A stretch of DNA of 16,588 nucleotides from an uncultured Eggerthellaceae bacterium (GCA_947565915.1 CANOHY010000037.1:1-16588), one strand, 5' to 3'; positions 7,466 to 15,503 are shown, numbered from the stretch's first letter. Notes: a model not told the origin generated them from the sequence alone. Made by a program: numbers and translations.

Positions 7466-9298
7466 CTAGCCCCGTCCGAGCTCGCGCACCTCGTCTTCAT
7501 CCAAAACCACCTTCATGGCCCAGGGTGGAACATGGGGGTTTACCATCTGCTCGTTCATGAACACGAAAGCGACATCGTATCCGGGCATAGTGCGAGGATA
7601 CGTGCCCATGCCATCGGTGAAGTAGATGAGCCCTCGCAAGTCGTCGAATTTGCCGTCGGCAACCAATCCGTCGACGTAGTCGAACACAGGACGGAAGTCG
7701 GTGCCTCCAAAGCCACGCACTTCGAATGAGTCGAGGTAACGCTCAAGATCCCTCCTCGAAGTGATGACTTGGTCGTCCTGAATGCGATTATCGCATTGGA
7801 TTATGTGCACGTTCACGTTAGAGGTGAACGACTCGCTCTCCTTCAGAATTCGGAATGTCTCGTCAACGAACGACCGTATGAGCTCGCCCGAGCACGATCC
7901 GGAAGTATCGAGCGCGATCGCGAAATCTCGAATCCGATTGGCATCTTGGTACTCGAGCGGCTCGACGAAGGGACGATTGCCATATTCGCTCAGTCCATAG
8001 GTATAGTAGATGTAATCGAACTCATCATCGTTAACCTTCATCTCTTCCGAGGATATCGCAAACTTGCGAAGGAAATCGGCATAATCGTACTTCGTGCGAT
8101 TGACCACGGGAAGGAGCATGCGCAAGTTGCCCGCCTCGTTTCCCCTGCCCTTCGAATGCTCCTCAAGGTCAAGCTCCACCTGACGAGCTATCTCTTCCCA
8201 ATCTTCCAGTGCCTGGCGCTCATCAGCGAAATCGACCCCACCGGAACGATCCCCCTCGTCAGGCTGCTCGGCATGCTGCTCGCTACCATCAGATTCCAGC
8301 GCTTCCTCTTCTTCATCGAGCGCTTGGACATCTTGGCCGCTCTCATGGCTTTGGCTCTCGCGCTTCTCTTGCTCGACATCGCCATCCACTTGCTCGTCGG
8401 GCTCCTGCGAGCCATCTTGTGCAGGCGAGTTTTCCGAGGAATCGACCCCATCAGGCGACTTGAGCTTCTTTGCAGTGTTGTCATCGCTCTTGCTCTGGTT
8501 GCTCTGGTTGCTCTGGTTGCTCTGGTCCTCTTGCCTTTTCCGGTTGCACAGCCAATCGCAATGGCTATCGCGCGCAAAGAGCTGCTCGAGCACGAACAGG
8601 TCGCCTACGGTGATATGGCCCGTTTCGCCCATCTGCTGCACCGACTTATCGAGCACAGCGGCCATCTCATCACGTGTGCCATCGCCCATGGCTTCAAAAC
8701 CCTGAAGGATGGCTTTCGGTTGATGCTCAACCTTCAGAGCCGCATGCGCACCTTCAGCGTCCAACAAAGGCTGCGCACCTTGCGCGAGGACCCCATCGAA
8801 CATGCGATAGAGCTTGCTCGGCAGCAGGCTGCCGCATGCCTTCTCGAGAAACCGCAGCACCTTTCGACGCGTTGTGTCGAGTTCGCTATCGAAGCGCACG
8901 TCGCACATCTCCATTGCTATGCTCTCCACCGTGATGTCGCAAGCGAGCTCCCAAGCCTGTGGGGTTTTCCCCGGCTCCTCGAACGGATGCCTAAAGATGC
9001 AATGCAACACGCTGTGAAGCAGGTCGCGCACGAGCTCATGGGGCGCCAGTCGGTAGCGCAAGATGGTCTGCAACGGATCGAAAGATACCTGCATGCCATC
9101 GGTCGCCAAGGGATGATCAAGCGAGGCTGACACGAAGGGCATCTTCCAAAGCGCCTGATCCAAGAAGCGGAATCGCATCATGAGCGCACAGCGGCAATCG
9201 GCCAGAACATCTTGACCGAGCGCCGCAATGCGCTTCCCCTCGTATGTGCCCTCATCTGACAGCATCGCAAGCTTGTCCTCTTCAAACCTGCTTCTCAT
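7466..9298 (-). CDS. DUF2201-type zincin-like/VWA protein, partner of MoxR ATPase
   Basis: This 610-residue protein has an N-terminal DUF2201-like (putative metallopeptidase) domain, with HSVLHCIFRH at 95-104. A long low-complexity acidic linker spans about 253-360, and a C-terminal VWA-like domain about 455-600. The VWA MIDAS looks complete: DTSGS at 464-468, Thr533 in GGTDF and Asp561 in TDG. In the zincin-like motif the His residues are kept, but Ser96 stands where HExxH enzymes have the catalytic Glu, so proteolysis is doubtful. The frame stays open upstream to 9970, but that part runs through the LRR gene and is Arg/Cys-rich shadow sequence. The ATG at 9298 overlaps the LRR stop as ATGA and opens the recognisable protein. 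No clear Shine-Dalgarno sequence precedes it, so translation is probably coupled. A second ATG at residue 12 is possible. The AAA gene starts 30 bases downstream; such MoxR-VWA pairs act as ATP-driven remodelling or cofactor-insertion machines. Confidence 0.85.
   Translation of the reverse strand: MRSRFEEDKLAMLSDEGTYEGKRIAALGQDVLADCRCALMMRFRFLDQALWKMPFVSASLDHPLATDGMQVSFDPLQTILRYRLAPHELVRDLLHSVLHCIFRHPFEEPGKTPQAWELACDITVESIAMEMCDVRFDSELDTTRRKVLRFLEKACGSLLPSKLYRMFDGVLAQGAQPLLDAEGAHAALKVEHQPKAILQGFEAMGDGTRDEMAAVLDKSVQQMGETGHITVGDLFVLEQLFARDSHCDWLCNRKRQEDQSNQSNQSNQSKSDDNTAKKLKSPDGVDSSENSPAQDGSQEPDEQVDGDVEQEKRESQSHESGQDVQALDEEEEALESDGSEQHAEQPDEGDRSGGVDFADERQALEDWEEIARQVELDLEEHSKGRGNEAGNLRMLLPVVNRTKYDYADFLRKFAISSEEMKVNDDEFDYIYYTYGLSEYGNRPFVEPLEYQDANRIRDFAIALDTSGSCSGELIRSFVDETFRILKESESFTSNVNVHIIQCDNRIQDDQVITSRRDLERYLDSFEVRGFGGTDFRPVFDYVDGLVADGKFDDLRGLIYFTDGMGTYPRTMPGYDVAFVFMNEQMVNPHVPPWAMKVVLDEDEVRELGRG
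8490..8525 (-). repeat. Four tandem 9-bp repeats inside the VWA gene
   Basis: The unit TTGCTCTGG (+ strand) occurs four times head to tail, encoding repeated Ser-Asn-Gln at the start of the acidic linker (about residues 258-269). As the unit is three codons, copy changes would lengthen or shorten the linker without a frameshift. Confidence 0.9.
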
Positions 9299-10854
9299 AG
9301 AGAGAAGCGATCGATTACCGAAGAGCGCGAGAAGCTCTTGCGCTTCAGCTCTAGAAGATACGCCATCAAACCCGCATCTGCGATATCCGCCAGCTGCGCA
9401 AGCACGCTCTCTATATTCGCCTCGTTCAGAAAGCCAAGCTCTACCAGCCGGGCGAACCCTTCCCGGTAACCGTGTCGAGCGAACACGGCGCATGCCTCCC
9501 GCACTGTTCGTCCAAGCGTCTCGCGAAAGAGATTCTCCGCCTTCTCGGATAGGCAAATCGGGCAGGCAAGACGCTCTGCCATGATAGAGCAACGCTCGAA
9601 GGTATCGCGCGCGAAATAGGCAGCATGGTCGCTTTGAAGGTACATTCTCGCCAGGTCGATGCCATCGGAATCGAACACGTCGTAATACAGGTTGTTTCCC
9701 AAGATGGGCCGCGGAAAGCGGATGGTTGCTGCACTCTTGCCGCAAATAGGCTCGGGAAGCTCCACCACGATGGCACGCACGTGAGTTCCCGGCACCACCG
9801 CCAGTGGCCGCACCTGCCTCACGCCCTGATGCAGCACTAGCGTGCGAATTCCCTCTGCACGGGCAAGGGCGAAATCGCCAATCGACGAAACGCTCTTCGG
9901 AACGCGCGCATCGGGCATTGACCCGAAGTAGAGGATGGCATGATCGCCCTCTTGCTCTCGGCGCTCGCAAAGAAAGCCATTTTCAACGTAGTAGCGCGCG
10001 CAATCATCTTCAATCGTCGCACAGCGCAGAGTGGCATCGCAGCCTGCGCCGGTAACCAATGCTCCTTCGCCCAAGCACTCCAAACCTGCTGGCAAGCGAA
10101 TAGACGTCAAGCCAGCATGGCGAAACGCATCGACTCCAATCGTCCTGACCGAATCGGGAATGGTCACTTGCTGCAGATTCGAGCATTCCGCGAACGCCCC
10201 CTTTCCGATGCGCTCCAGCCCTTCGGGCAGCACCACGCACTCGAGAGCATGCCCCTTCAAATAGGCTTTGGGCAAAATCTCGGATGTTCCAGCGCGAACC
10301 TCATGGTGCTTGGCATCGGTTGCCATGAACTCCAGCAGGCGAAGGCCTTGGCTGTGCTTCTCGTATACGCCCCCAACTCCATCGGCCAGATAATGCTGAT
10401 TGGCAGAGTCTACGACCAAGCGCATAACAGCGCCTGAACTTGCCAGAGGTGTGCTCGCAACCAACCCCCGCCCAATCTCTTCCACACTTGCAGGTACCCT
10501 CAAGCCGTCAATGCTCGTGCTGGAGAAAGCTCCCTCGCCGATGTGCGTTAGCCCCTCGTTGAGCGTTGCACTTCGAAGCTCACGGCACTGGAAGAAAGCC
10601 TTTTCGCCTATGGTTCGCAAGCGAGGCGGTGCTTCAAAGCGCGCAAGCCTCGTGCACGCGAAGGCGAATGGCTCAATGGCCTCCAGGGAATCGGGAAGCA
10701 CCACCCGTTCGAGGCATTCCTGATACATCAGCGCCTTTCGGGCAATCACCTTGCAGCCATTCTTGACCTCAAGAATGGCTCCTTGCACCTGGGCAGACAG
10801 AAGCACAGTGCCATCTTGGCTGTAAACTGCTTCGCTTTGCGCCGCATCGCCCAT
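9295..10854 (-). CDS. BspA-type leucine-rich repeat protein, cytoplasmic
   Basis: This 519-residue protein has LRR_5/BspA-type repeats with the signature pattern of LPDSLEAIEPFAF or IPDSVRTIGVDAF. The blocks lie at about residues 48-130, 185-265 and 315-350. The repeats are interrupted by less regular stretches (140-185 and 270-315). A helical C-terminal part (about 440-505, including GYREGFARLVELGFLNE) resembles ankyrin-like helix pairs. A CPIC pair at 431-434 might bind metal. BspA proteins are usually secreted, but this one has no signal peptide, membrane segment or wall anchor, so it should be cytoplasmic and act as a binding scaffold. It is the first gene of the operon; its TGA overlaps the ATG of the VWA gene. 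It may provide target recognition for the AAA-VWA machine, which is inference. The ATG at 10854 follows a weak AAGG-containing site. Confidence 0.82.
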   Translation of the reverse strand: MGDAAQSEAVYSQDGTVLLSAQVQGAILEVKNGCKVIARKALMYQECLERVVLPDSLEAIEPFAFACTRLARFEAPPRLRTIGEKAFFQCRELRSATLNEGLTHIGEGAFSSTSIDGLRVPASVEEIGRGLVASTPLASSGAVMRLVVDSANQHYLADGVGGVYEKHSQGLRLLEFMATDAKHHEVRAGTSEILPKAYLKGHALECVVLPEGLERIGKGAFAECSNLQQVTIPDSVRTIGVDAFRHAGLTSIRLPAGLECLGEGALVTGAGCDATLRCATIEDDCARYYVENGFLCERREQEGDHAILYFGSMPDARVPKSVSSIGDFALARAEGIRTLVLHQGVRQVRPLAVVPGTHVRAIVVELPEPICGKSAATIRFPRPILGNNLYYDVFDSDGIDLARMYLQSDHAAYFARDTFERCSIMAERLACPICLSEKAENLFRETLGRTVREACAVFARHGYREGFARLVELGFLNEANIESVLAQLADIADAGLMAYLLELKRKSFSRSSVIDRFSL

Positions 10855-10903
10855 GCTTACGCCCTACCTTACGCCCCTGCCCGATTCGCTTTTCCTCTGC
10901 CCC

Positions 10904-10909
10904 ATTCTA
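10904..10909 (-). promoter_or_regulatory. Possible -10 (TAGAAT) of the LRR-VWA-AAA operon
   Basis: On the minus strand TAGAAT lies 50 bases before the LRR start, inside the 200-base divergent gap (10855-11054). No convincing -35 was found. The rest of the gap holds no further gene I can support. Confidence 0.25.
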
Positions 10910-11005
10910 AGGCAACGTCCATGAACCACCAGTGCCTCGGTGTCCATTGGCAGCATCCAGCAAGCCTTGGGCACGTGGCATGCAACCCGCTTGCCCGTCC
11001 ATGGC

Positions 11006-11011
11006 TATAAT
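11006..11011 (+). promoter_or_regulatory. -10-like TATAAT upstream of Bcr/CflA-type MFS gene
   Basis: A perfect TATAAT lies 43 bases before the preferred ATG at 11055. No good -35 is visible at normal spacing. If real, it excludes the in-frame ATG codons before it as starts, supporting the shorter protein. Confidence 0.4.
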
Positions 11012-11054
11012 GGGCTGCTGCGCCCCCAGTCCGAAAGAAGGCAAGAATCGCGCC

Positions 11055-12275
11055 ATGAGCAAGTTCGCACTCGTACGACCGCAGAAGCATTACAACGGCA
11101 TAGCCCTGCTCGTGGTGTGCGTATGCATAACCATGATCCTATGGATTGCCTACGATGCTGTTCTTCCCGCCCTGCCTGCCATTTCGGCCGATTTCGACAT
11201 AGACGCCAGCGTAACCAACCTCATACTGTTCCCCTTTCTGCTAGCACAGGCATTCGGACAGCTGCTCAGTGGCACCATAAGCGACCGCTATGGGCGTCGG
11301 CCCCTTGTGCTGGCAAGCGCTGTGGTGTTCATGACCTCATCACTGGCCTGCGCGCTTTCCACCAACATCTGGGTGCTCATAGCCGTGCGCATCCCGCAAG
11401 GCTTCTTCGCTGGGTCGTACATGGTGGCGTTGCTAGCCATCGTGAACGATAGCTATCGTGGCAAGGATTTCGACCGCGGCGTCACCGTCATGCAATCGAT
11501 GCCAGCCATAGGCCCTATCATCGCCCCATTCCTTGGGTCGCTCTTGCTCATGGTTGCCAATTGGCATGCCATCTTCGTCTGCCTTGCCGTGCTCGGATGC
11601 GTTGCCTTCGTTCTTACCTGCCTGATGAGCGAAACCCTTCCACCTACCGAACGCGAATGCGCCAGCCTGAGAGAGAACCTGGGAAGCATGGTCACGCTCT
11701 GCCACGAGCCAGGGTTTCTTGCAACCACGGTGGTGCTGGCGCTTATAGGCATGCCCCTTATGTCGTTTCTTGCCGTGAGCTCGTACATCTACATGGAGCA
11801 GATGCATATGAGCTATCTCTCGTACAGCATCGCCTACGCGCTCTCGTCGGTCATCGGCGTCATTTCGCCTTTGGCATACCTGCGCTTCTCGGGGCACCTG
11901 CGCGAAGGGAGCATAGCCATTGGCTGCATGGTGCTTGCATTGGCTTCGGGCGTGATGTTCCTTGCAATTGGCCCGCTCGGAGCAGTTTGGGTGTTCGTGT
12001 CCAGCGTGCCCCTCTTCTTCATGGAATCGATCTTCCGCGCCCAGGGCTTTGTTGCCCTCACCGAGAATCGAGAGCGCTCTCGCGGCGCGGCCAACTCGGT
12101 GGCCACGTTCATCTACAGCGCCATTAGCTCGGTTGGCACCGAGATTGCCAGCCTGCCTTGGCCCACTCCGCTAATCGGCGTTGGCGTCATCTTGCTCTCT
12201 TGCGCAGCAGCATCATTCGCAATATGGGGCATTCTGGCGAAGAGAGGCCATCTTCTCGCCCGCTACCGCCAATAG
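11055..12275 (+). CDS. MFS multidrug exporter, Bcr/CflA (DHA1) type
   Basis: This 406-residue membrane protein has about 12 hydrophobic segments and a textbook MFS motif A between segments 2 and 3 (GTISDRYGRRP, about residues 70-80). The pattern of ILWIAYDAVLPALPAIS in segment 1 and FLLAQAFGQLLSG in segment 2 is typical of Bcr/CflA-type drug:proton antiporters, for which about 400 residues is normal. The frame is open upstream to 10932, but the extra residues are Cys/Pro-rich and overlap the putative promoter. The protein starting MSKFALVR fits the family. The Shine-Dalgarno sequence (AAGAAGG) is 13 bases from this ATG, longer than ideal, so expression may be weak. It is divergent from the LRR-VWA-AAA operon and convergent with the next MFS gene. 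The substrate is unknown; toxic compound or metabolite efflux is the family role. Confidence 0.83.
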   Translation: MSKFALVRPQKHYNGIALLVVCVCITMILWIAYDAVLPALPAISADFDIDASVTNLILFPFLLAQAFGQLLSGTISDRYGRRPLVLASAVVFMTSSLACALSTNIWVLIAVRIPQGFFAGSYMVALLAIVNDSYRGKDFDRGVTVMQSMPAIGPIIAPFLGSLLLMVANWHAIFVCLAVLGCVAFVLTCLMSETLPPTERECASLRENLGSMVTLCHEPGFLATTVVLALIGMPLMSFLAVSSYIYMEQMHMSYLSYSIAYALSSVIGVISPLAYLRFSGHLREGSIAIGCMVLALASGVMFLAIGPLGAVWVFVSSVPLFFMESIFRAQGFVALTENRERSRGAANSVATFIYSAISSVGTEIASLPWPTPLIGVGVILLSCAAASFAIWGILAKRGHLLARYRQ

Positions 12276-12325
12276 TGTGCAAATTACCAAAGCAAACTTG
12301 ATAACCATTATTCAAATCAGAGCGA

Positions 12326-12442
12326 GCACGGGAGGGTCGTAGTTTTCAACCCCCGCAGGGAGCGAAGCGACCGAGGAGTGAAAGCGAAGGCCCTCCCGAG
12401 CGAGCGCAGAAGCGCAGGTAATCCCCGACTGCAAATCCGTGC
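12326..12442. repeat. GC-rich self-complementary intergenic element
   Basis: The space between two convergent MFS genes (12276-12449) holds a GC-rich block with strong self-pairing. A 10-bp stem joins 12329-12338 to 12389-12398 with one G-T pair. An alternative 6-bp outer stem joins 12326-12331 to 12437-12442, and a small GCGC/GCGC hairpin lies at 12404-12415. The block also contains direct GCGAAG repeats (12362-12367, 12384-12389) and no credible frame. It could be an extragenic palindromic repeat, a bidirectional transcription-stop structure or a small RNA. T-runs typical of a Rho-independent terminator are absent. The flank 12276-12325 is AT-richer and featureless. Confidence 0.5.
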
Positions 12443-12449
12443 TTAAGCG

Positions 12450-13757
12450 CTATTTGCATCGCTTGATGGCAACGAGCACCGCAAACGTGATCAGCGCAAC
12501 TACGGCACCGCCTATGAAGATGAGCGACGAAGGCGTGAAGCCATCGCCCACCACTCCAAAGCCCAATCCACCCGACGAGGCACTGAGCGCCGTGCCAATC
12601 CAAGGACCAACCAGCATGGGCACCAGAACCACCATGAATATGCGCACGCCCTGGAACAGCCCCACGCGCCCAGCTGGGGTGTTGTTGCGAATCTCGGCTC
12701 CAAAGCATGCCACCGCACCGAGGTATCCGCTCAGCATCAGCACCGACCCAATGAACACGCTCACGACATCGCTCAACAGACCAAGTATGATGCATCCGGC
12801 TATGAATAGCACCAGAGGCAAGATTACCGAACGCAAGAACCCGCGCGAATCCACGCGCTTTCCGTACAGTATGGTGAACACTGCGGCGATGACTATTCCT
12901 GGAGCCATCACGAACACGTAATTCTCGCCAAGGATCTCCGGGAGCCTCAGATAGAGCACGTAATAGGGCATGAACACCTGCAAGGCGGTCGCGAACACCA
13001 AATAGGAGAGCAGTACGAGGTAGAGCATGCGATTTCCCGCTATGGCACTTGGTCTGAACCCATAGACGATCTGCGAAAGATAATGCGCATCTTCGGTTTT
13101 ACCAGGAGCTGAATCGTGCATGAGCAGCAGCACGATCACGCCAAGAACCAGCACCATGCCGCCAATGAGCATGAAGAAGGGAGGGTAATCGTAGGTCACA
13201 ACTCCATCGGGCCGCACGATCATGAAGAACATCGCCCCGCCGAATACCACGAGCATGGCCAAAAGGGGCATGGCCGATATGACGCCTTCCACCTTACCCC
13301 TATTCGTGTCGTCGGTGATGTCGGTCACCCAAGCGTTGAAGCAGCTGTCGTTGGCCAAGCTTCCGAAGAAGGTCATCACGCAATCGAACACGATGGTAAG
13401 CGTCACGCCAAAGGCGAGGGCTGCAGCTGTCGAGGCAGCAAGCGCTTGCGATATGTCTTGCAGGAACGCGAACACGACGATCGAAAGCCCCCAACATATG
13501 GTGCCCAAGCCCACGAACATCTTGCGCTTGCCCACCTTGTCGGACCATGCCCCCACCAGCAGCGTGGTCGCCGTGGCCGTAAGCGCCGAAGCCGACACCA
13601 TGAGCGCCACGTCGGCAAGCGACGCATTGAACACATCCTGTATGAACAAATTGAAGAAGTTGTTCTCCACTGCCCAGGCCACTTGGCCAAAAAACGAGAG
13701 CAATATGATGAGCAGCCAGGTGCTCTTCGGAAGTTTTGTAGCCGCTTGTGCCATCAT
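12450..13757 (-). CDS. MFS transporter, GPH/sugar-cation symporter-like
   Basis: This 435-residue protein has about 12 hydrophobic segments. Features typical of the glycoside-pentoside-hexuronide (GPH, MFS_2) branch or the related SLC45-type MFS proteins are the charged AVENNFFNLFIQD in segment 1 and GAWSDKVGKRKMF (about 69-81) after segment 2. The central loop (DSAPGKTEDAH) is short. The frame stays open upstream to 14159, but that part lies under the asparagine-synthetase-like gene and is not membrane-like. Of two adjacent ATG codons, 13757 is preferred because GAAGGG lies 8 bases upstream. It is transcribed divergently from the asparagine-synthetase-like gene and ends facing the Bcr/CflA gene. 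The transported solute cannot be named; sugar, glycoside or peptide-like metabolites are all possible. Confidence 0.8.
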   Translation of the reverse strand: MMAQAATKLPKSTWLLIILLSFFGQVAWAVENNFFNLFIQDVFNASLADVALMVSASALTATATTLLVGAWSDKVGKRKMFVGLGTICWGLSIVVFAFLQDISQALAASTAAALAFGVTLTIVFDCVMTFFGSLANDSCFNAWVTDITDDTNRGKVEGVISAMPLLAMLVVFGGAMFFMIVRPDGVVTYDYPPFFMLIGGMVLVLGVIVLLLMHDSAPGKTEDAHYLSQIVYGFRPSAIAGNRMLYLVLLSYLVFATALQVFMPYYVLYLRLPEILGENYVFVMAPGIVIAAVFTILYGKRVDSRGFLRSVILPLVLFIAGCIILGLLSDVVSVFIGSVLMLSGYLGAVACFGAEIRNNTPAGRVGLFQGVRIFMVVLVPMLVGPWIGTALSASSGGLGFGVVGDGFTPSSLIFIGGAVVALITFAVLVAIKRCK

Positions 13758-13844
13758 AGAGCAATCCCTTCGCCATGATATGCTTGAACGGGTACGGTTG
13801 AAACAGCCATCCGAGCCTGCGCAAGCGCATTGGATGAAACAGCA

Positions 13845-13859
13845 GAGGGCAATGCCCTC
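13845..13859. promoter_or_regulatory. Palindrome GAGGGC-AAT-GCCCTC between divergent genes
   Basis: A perfect 6+6 inverted repeat with a 3-base centre lies 30 bases before the asparagine-synthetase-like start, in the 132-base gap shared with the divergent MFS gene. It could be an operator for both genes or a leader hairpin. No matching regulator is nearby. Confidence 0.3.
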
Positions 13860-13889
13860 ACCGATTATTCTATCAATGAAGGGTCGCCG

Positions 13890-15503
13890 ATGATCGAACT
13901 GATCGCATACGAAGGCCTCATACGCAACCACCGCTCGCTCGCCGAGCAATTGAATGTGCCAGTCACGGGCTTCTCGCGTCGCCAGCGCGAAGAGGCGCTC
14001 ATGATAGCCGCCTACGAGCAATGGGGCACGAACATGGGTCTTCATATAAACGGGCAATTCGCATGCGCCCTTCGCGACACCGACACCAACGTCACATTCG
14101 CCGTGCGCGACGTGCTCGGTGCCGAGATCCTGTTCTACTACGTGCTGCCCGATGGCCAAGCGCTCTGCTCCACCCGCATACGCGACCTACTCCAACAACC
14201 GCAGGTGCAGCGGGAGCTCAACGAGCCCCTCCTCCAGTTTTACCTGGGCTTCACCTACATTCCCGGCGAAGAGACTCTCTTCAAGGGCATCATGAAGCTC
14301 GAGCCAGGCGGCTACCTGCTGAGCACTCCCCAGCCAGCAGGCAACAATGCTTCCACAGGATCGTTCAAGACCACGCTTGGCCGTTACTGGGAGCTCTCCT
14401 TCGACCCCGACGAATCAAAGTCGCTCGATGATTGGGCGCATGCGATATCCGATGCCATGGACGCCAGCATGCATGACATCTGCGACCCAGACGAACAACC
14501 CGACAGCTTCCTCTCGGGCGGCGTGGACAGCTCGTACATGCTGGCCAAGAGCAGTGCGCACACGGGCTTTTGCGTATCCTACCAAAGCAAGGAGGCGAGC
14601 GAGGAAGCCGAGGCTCGCGAAACAGCACGCTTCCTCGAGCGAGACTTCGAAGGCATCGAGGTGACGCCCGAGCAGTTCTTCTCCACCATTGATGAATTCC
14701 TGCTTGCCTACGAGCAGCCAAGCAGCGATGCGGCAGGGCTTTCGCTCTACTGCGCCTGCAAGCAGGTACGCGAGCGCACGAAGCTCTGTTTCAGCGGCGA
14801 AGGCGCCGATGAGTTCTTCGCAGGCTATAACGGCTACCAATCACCTGAGCGCTTCGAGGGCAAAAGCGACCCCATCTACTACGGCGCCACCTGGTCCATG
14901 CGCGAGCTCGACCAAAAGCGCTACCTCAAGCGCTTTCACCCCGATTGCTCCGCGGCGAAGTTCATGCGCGAGCGCGGAGCGAAAGGGCATGCATACGACA
15001 CCGTCAGCTGGATGCTCTTTGTGGACTTGCGCAGCTATTTCGAGGGAAGCATCCTGTTCAACTCCACCAAGATCGCGCAAGGAACAGGCCTCGACATACG
15101 CATGCCTTACTGCGACCTTCGCATCTTCGATATCGCGCGCCGCATGCCCTCGCGCTTCAAGGTGAGCAAGCGGGGCAACAAGCTTGCGCTGCGAAAGGCT
15201 GCCTCATGGGTTCTTCCCGAAGAGGTCGCCTACCGCAAGAAGCTCGGCTTCCCCGTACCTATAAGGGATTGGCTTGCCGATCCCGCCTACAACGCCGACA
15301 TATTGCGCGCATTCGATAGCCCTGCGGCCAAAGAGCTCTTCGACCACCAGCAAATCAAGGCCCTACTGGGCATGTTCCTGGGCCAGAAGACGAATCTTTG
15401 GCACAAGCTGCGCTATGCTCGCAGCAAGGCAGGCCTCTGGCGCCGCGTTTGGTCGATATACCTGCTCATACGCTGGTACGAGCTCTTCTTCGAAGGCGAG
15501 TAG
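13890..15503 (+). CDS. Asparagine synthetase-like protein without glutaminase Cys
   Basis: This 537-residue protein has the two-domain layout of class B asparagine synthetases. The N-terminal Ntn-type half is recognisable (EALMIAAYEQWG at 35-46, INGQFACALRD at 53-63, VRDVLGAEILFYY at 72-84). However, the protein begins MIEL, so the nucleophilic Cys2 needed to release ammonia from glutamine is absent. The C-terminal half keeps the ATP-pyrophosphatase loop SGGVDSS (209-215) and GEGADEFFAGY (303-313), so it should still adenylate a carboxylate. It may use free ammonia or another amine, as in beta-lactam synthetases and lasso-peptide cyclases. The ATG at 13890 is chosen because GAAGGG lies 6 bases upstream; the frame extends back to 13830, but that extension also supplies no Cys at position 2. 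The CDF exporter follows after 4 bases. The true substrate is unknown. Confidence 0.82.
   Translation: MIELIAYEGLIRNHRSLAEQLNVPVTGFSRRQREEALMIAAYEQWGTNMGLHINGQFACALRDTDTNVTFAVRDVLGAEILFYYVLPDGQALCSTRIRDLLQQPQVQRELNEPLLQFYLGFTYIPGEETLFKGIMKLEPGGYLLSTPQPAGNNASTGSFKTTLGRYWELSFDPDESKSLDDWAHAISDAMDASMHDICDPDEQPDSFLSGGVDSSYMLAKSSAHTGFCVSYQSKEASEEAEARETARFLERDFEGIEVTPEQFFSTIDEFLLAYEQPSSDAAGLSLYCACKQVRERTKLCFSGEGADEFFAGYNGYQSPERFEGKSDPIYYGATWSMRELDQKRYLKRFHPDCSAAKFMRERGAKGHAYDTVSWMLFVDLRSYFEGSILFNSTKIAQGTGLDIRMPYCDLRIFDIARRMPSRFKVSKRGNKLALRKAASWVLPEEVAYRKKLGFPVPIRDWLADPAYNADILRAFDSPAAKELFDHQQIKALLGMFLGQKTNLWHKLRYARSKAGLWRRVWSIYLLIRWYELFFEGE

Noticed and set aside
8490..8525. Short tandem repeats considered as CRISPR
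   Set aside because: The units are contiguous 9-mers without spacers and sit in frame within a coding region.
7769..9130. 453-codon open frame on the plus strand
   Set aside because: It is antisense to the VWA gene, whose motifs are clear. The Leu/Ala runs come from the complement of the acidic linker codons.
9299..9970. Upstream extension of the VWA frame
   Set aside because: It lies inside the LRR gene in another frame and is Arg/Cys-rich without domain character. The ATGA junction at 9295-9298 gives a natural start.
12427..12442. tRNA-Cys-like anticodon stretch (CTGCAAAT)
   Set aside because: The flanking bases do not form the 5-bp anticodon stem, and no acceptor, D or T arm is found.
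13758..14159. Upstream extension of the GPH-like MFS frame
   Set aside because: It is antisense to the synthetase-like gene and not hydrophobic. A good Shine-Dalgarno sequence supports 13757.
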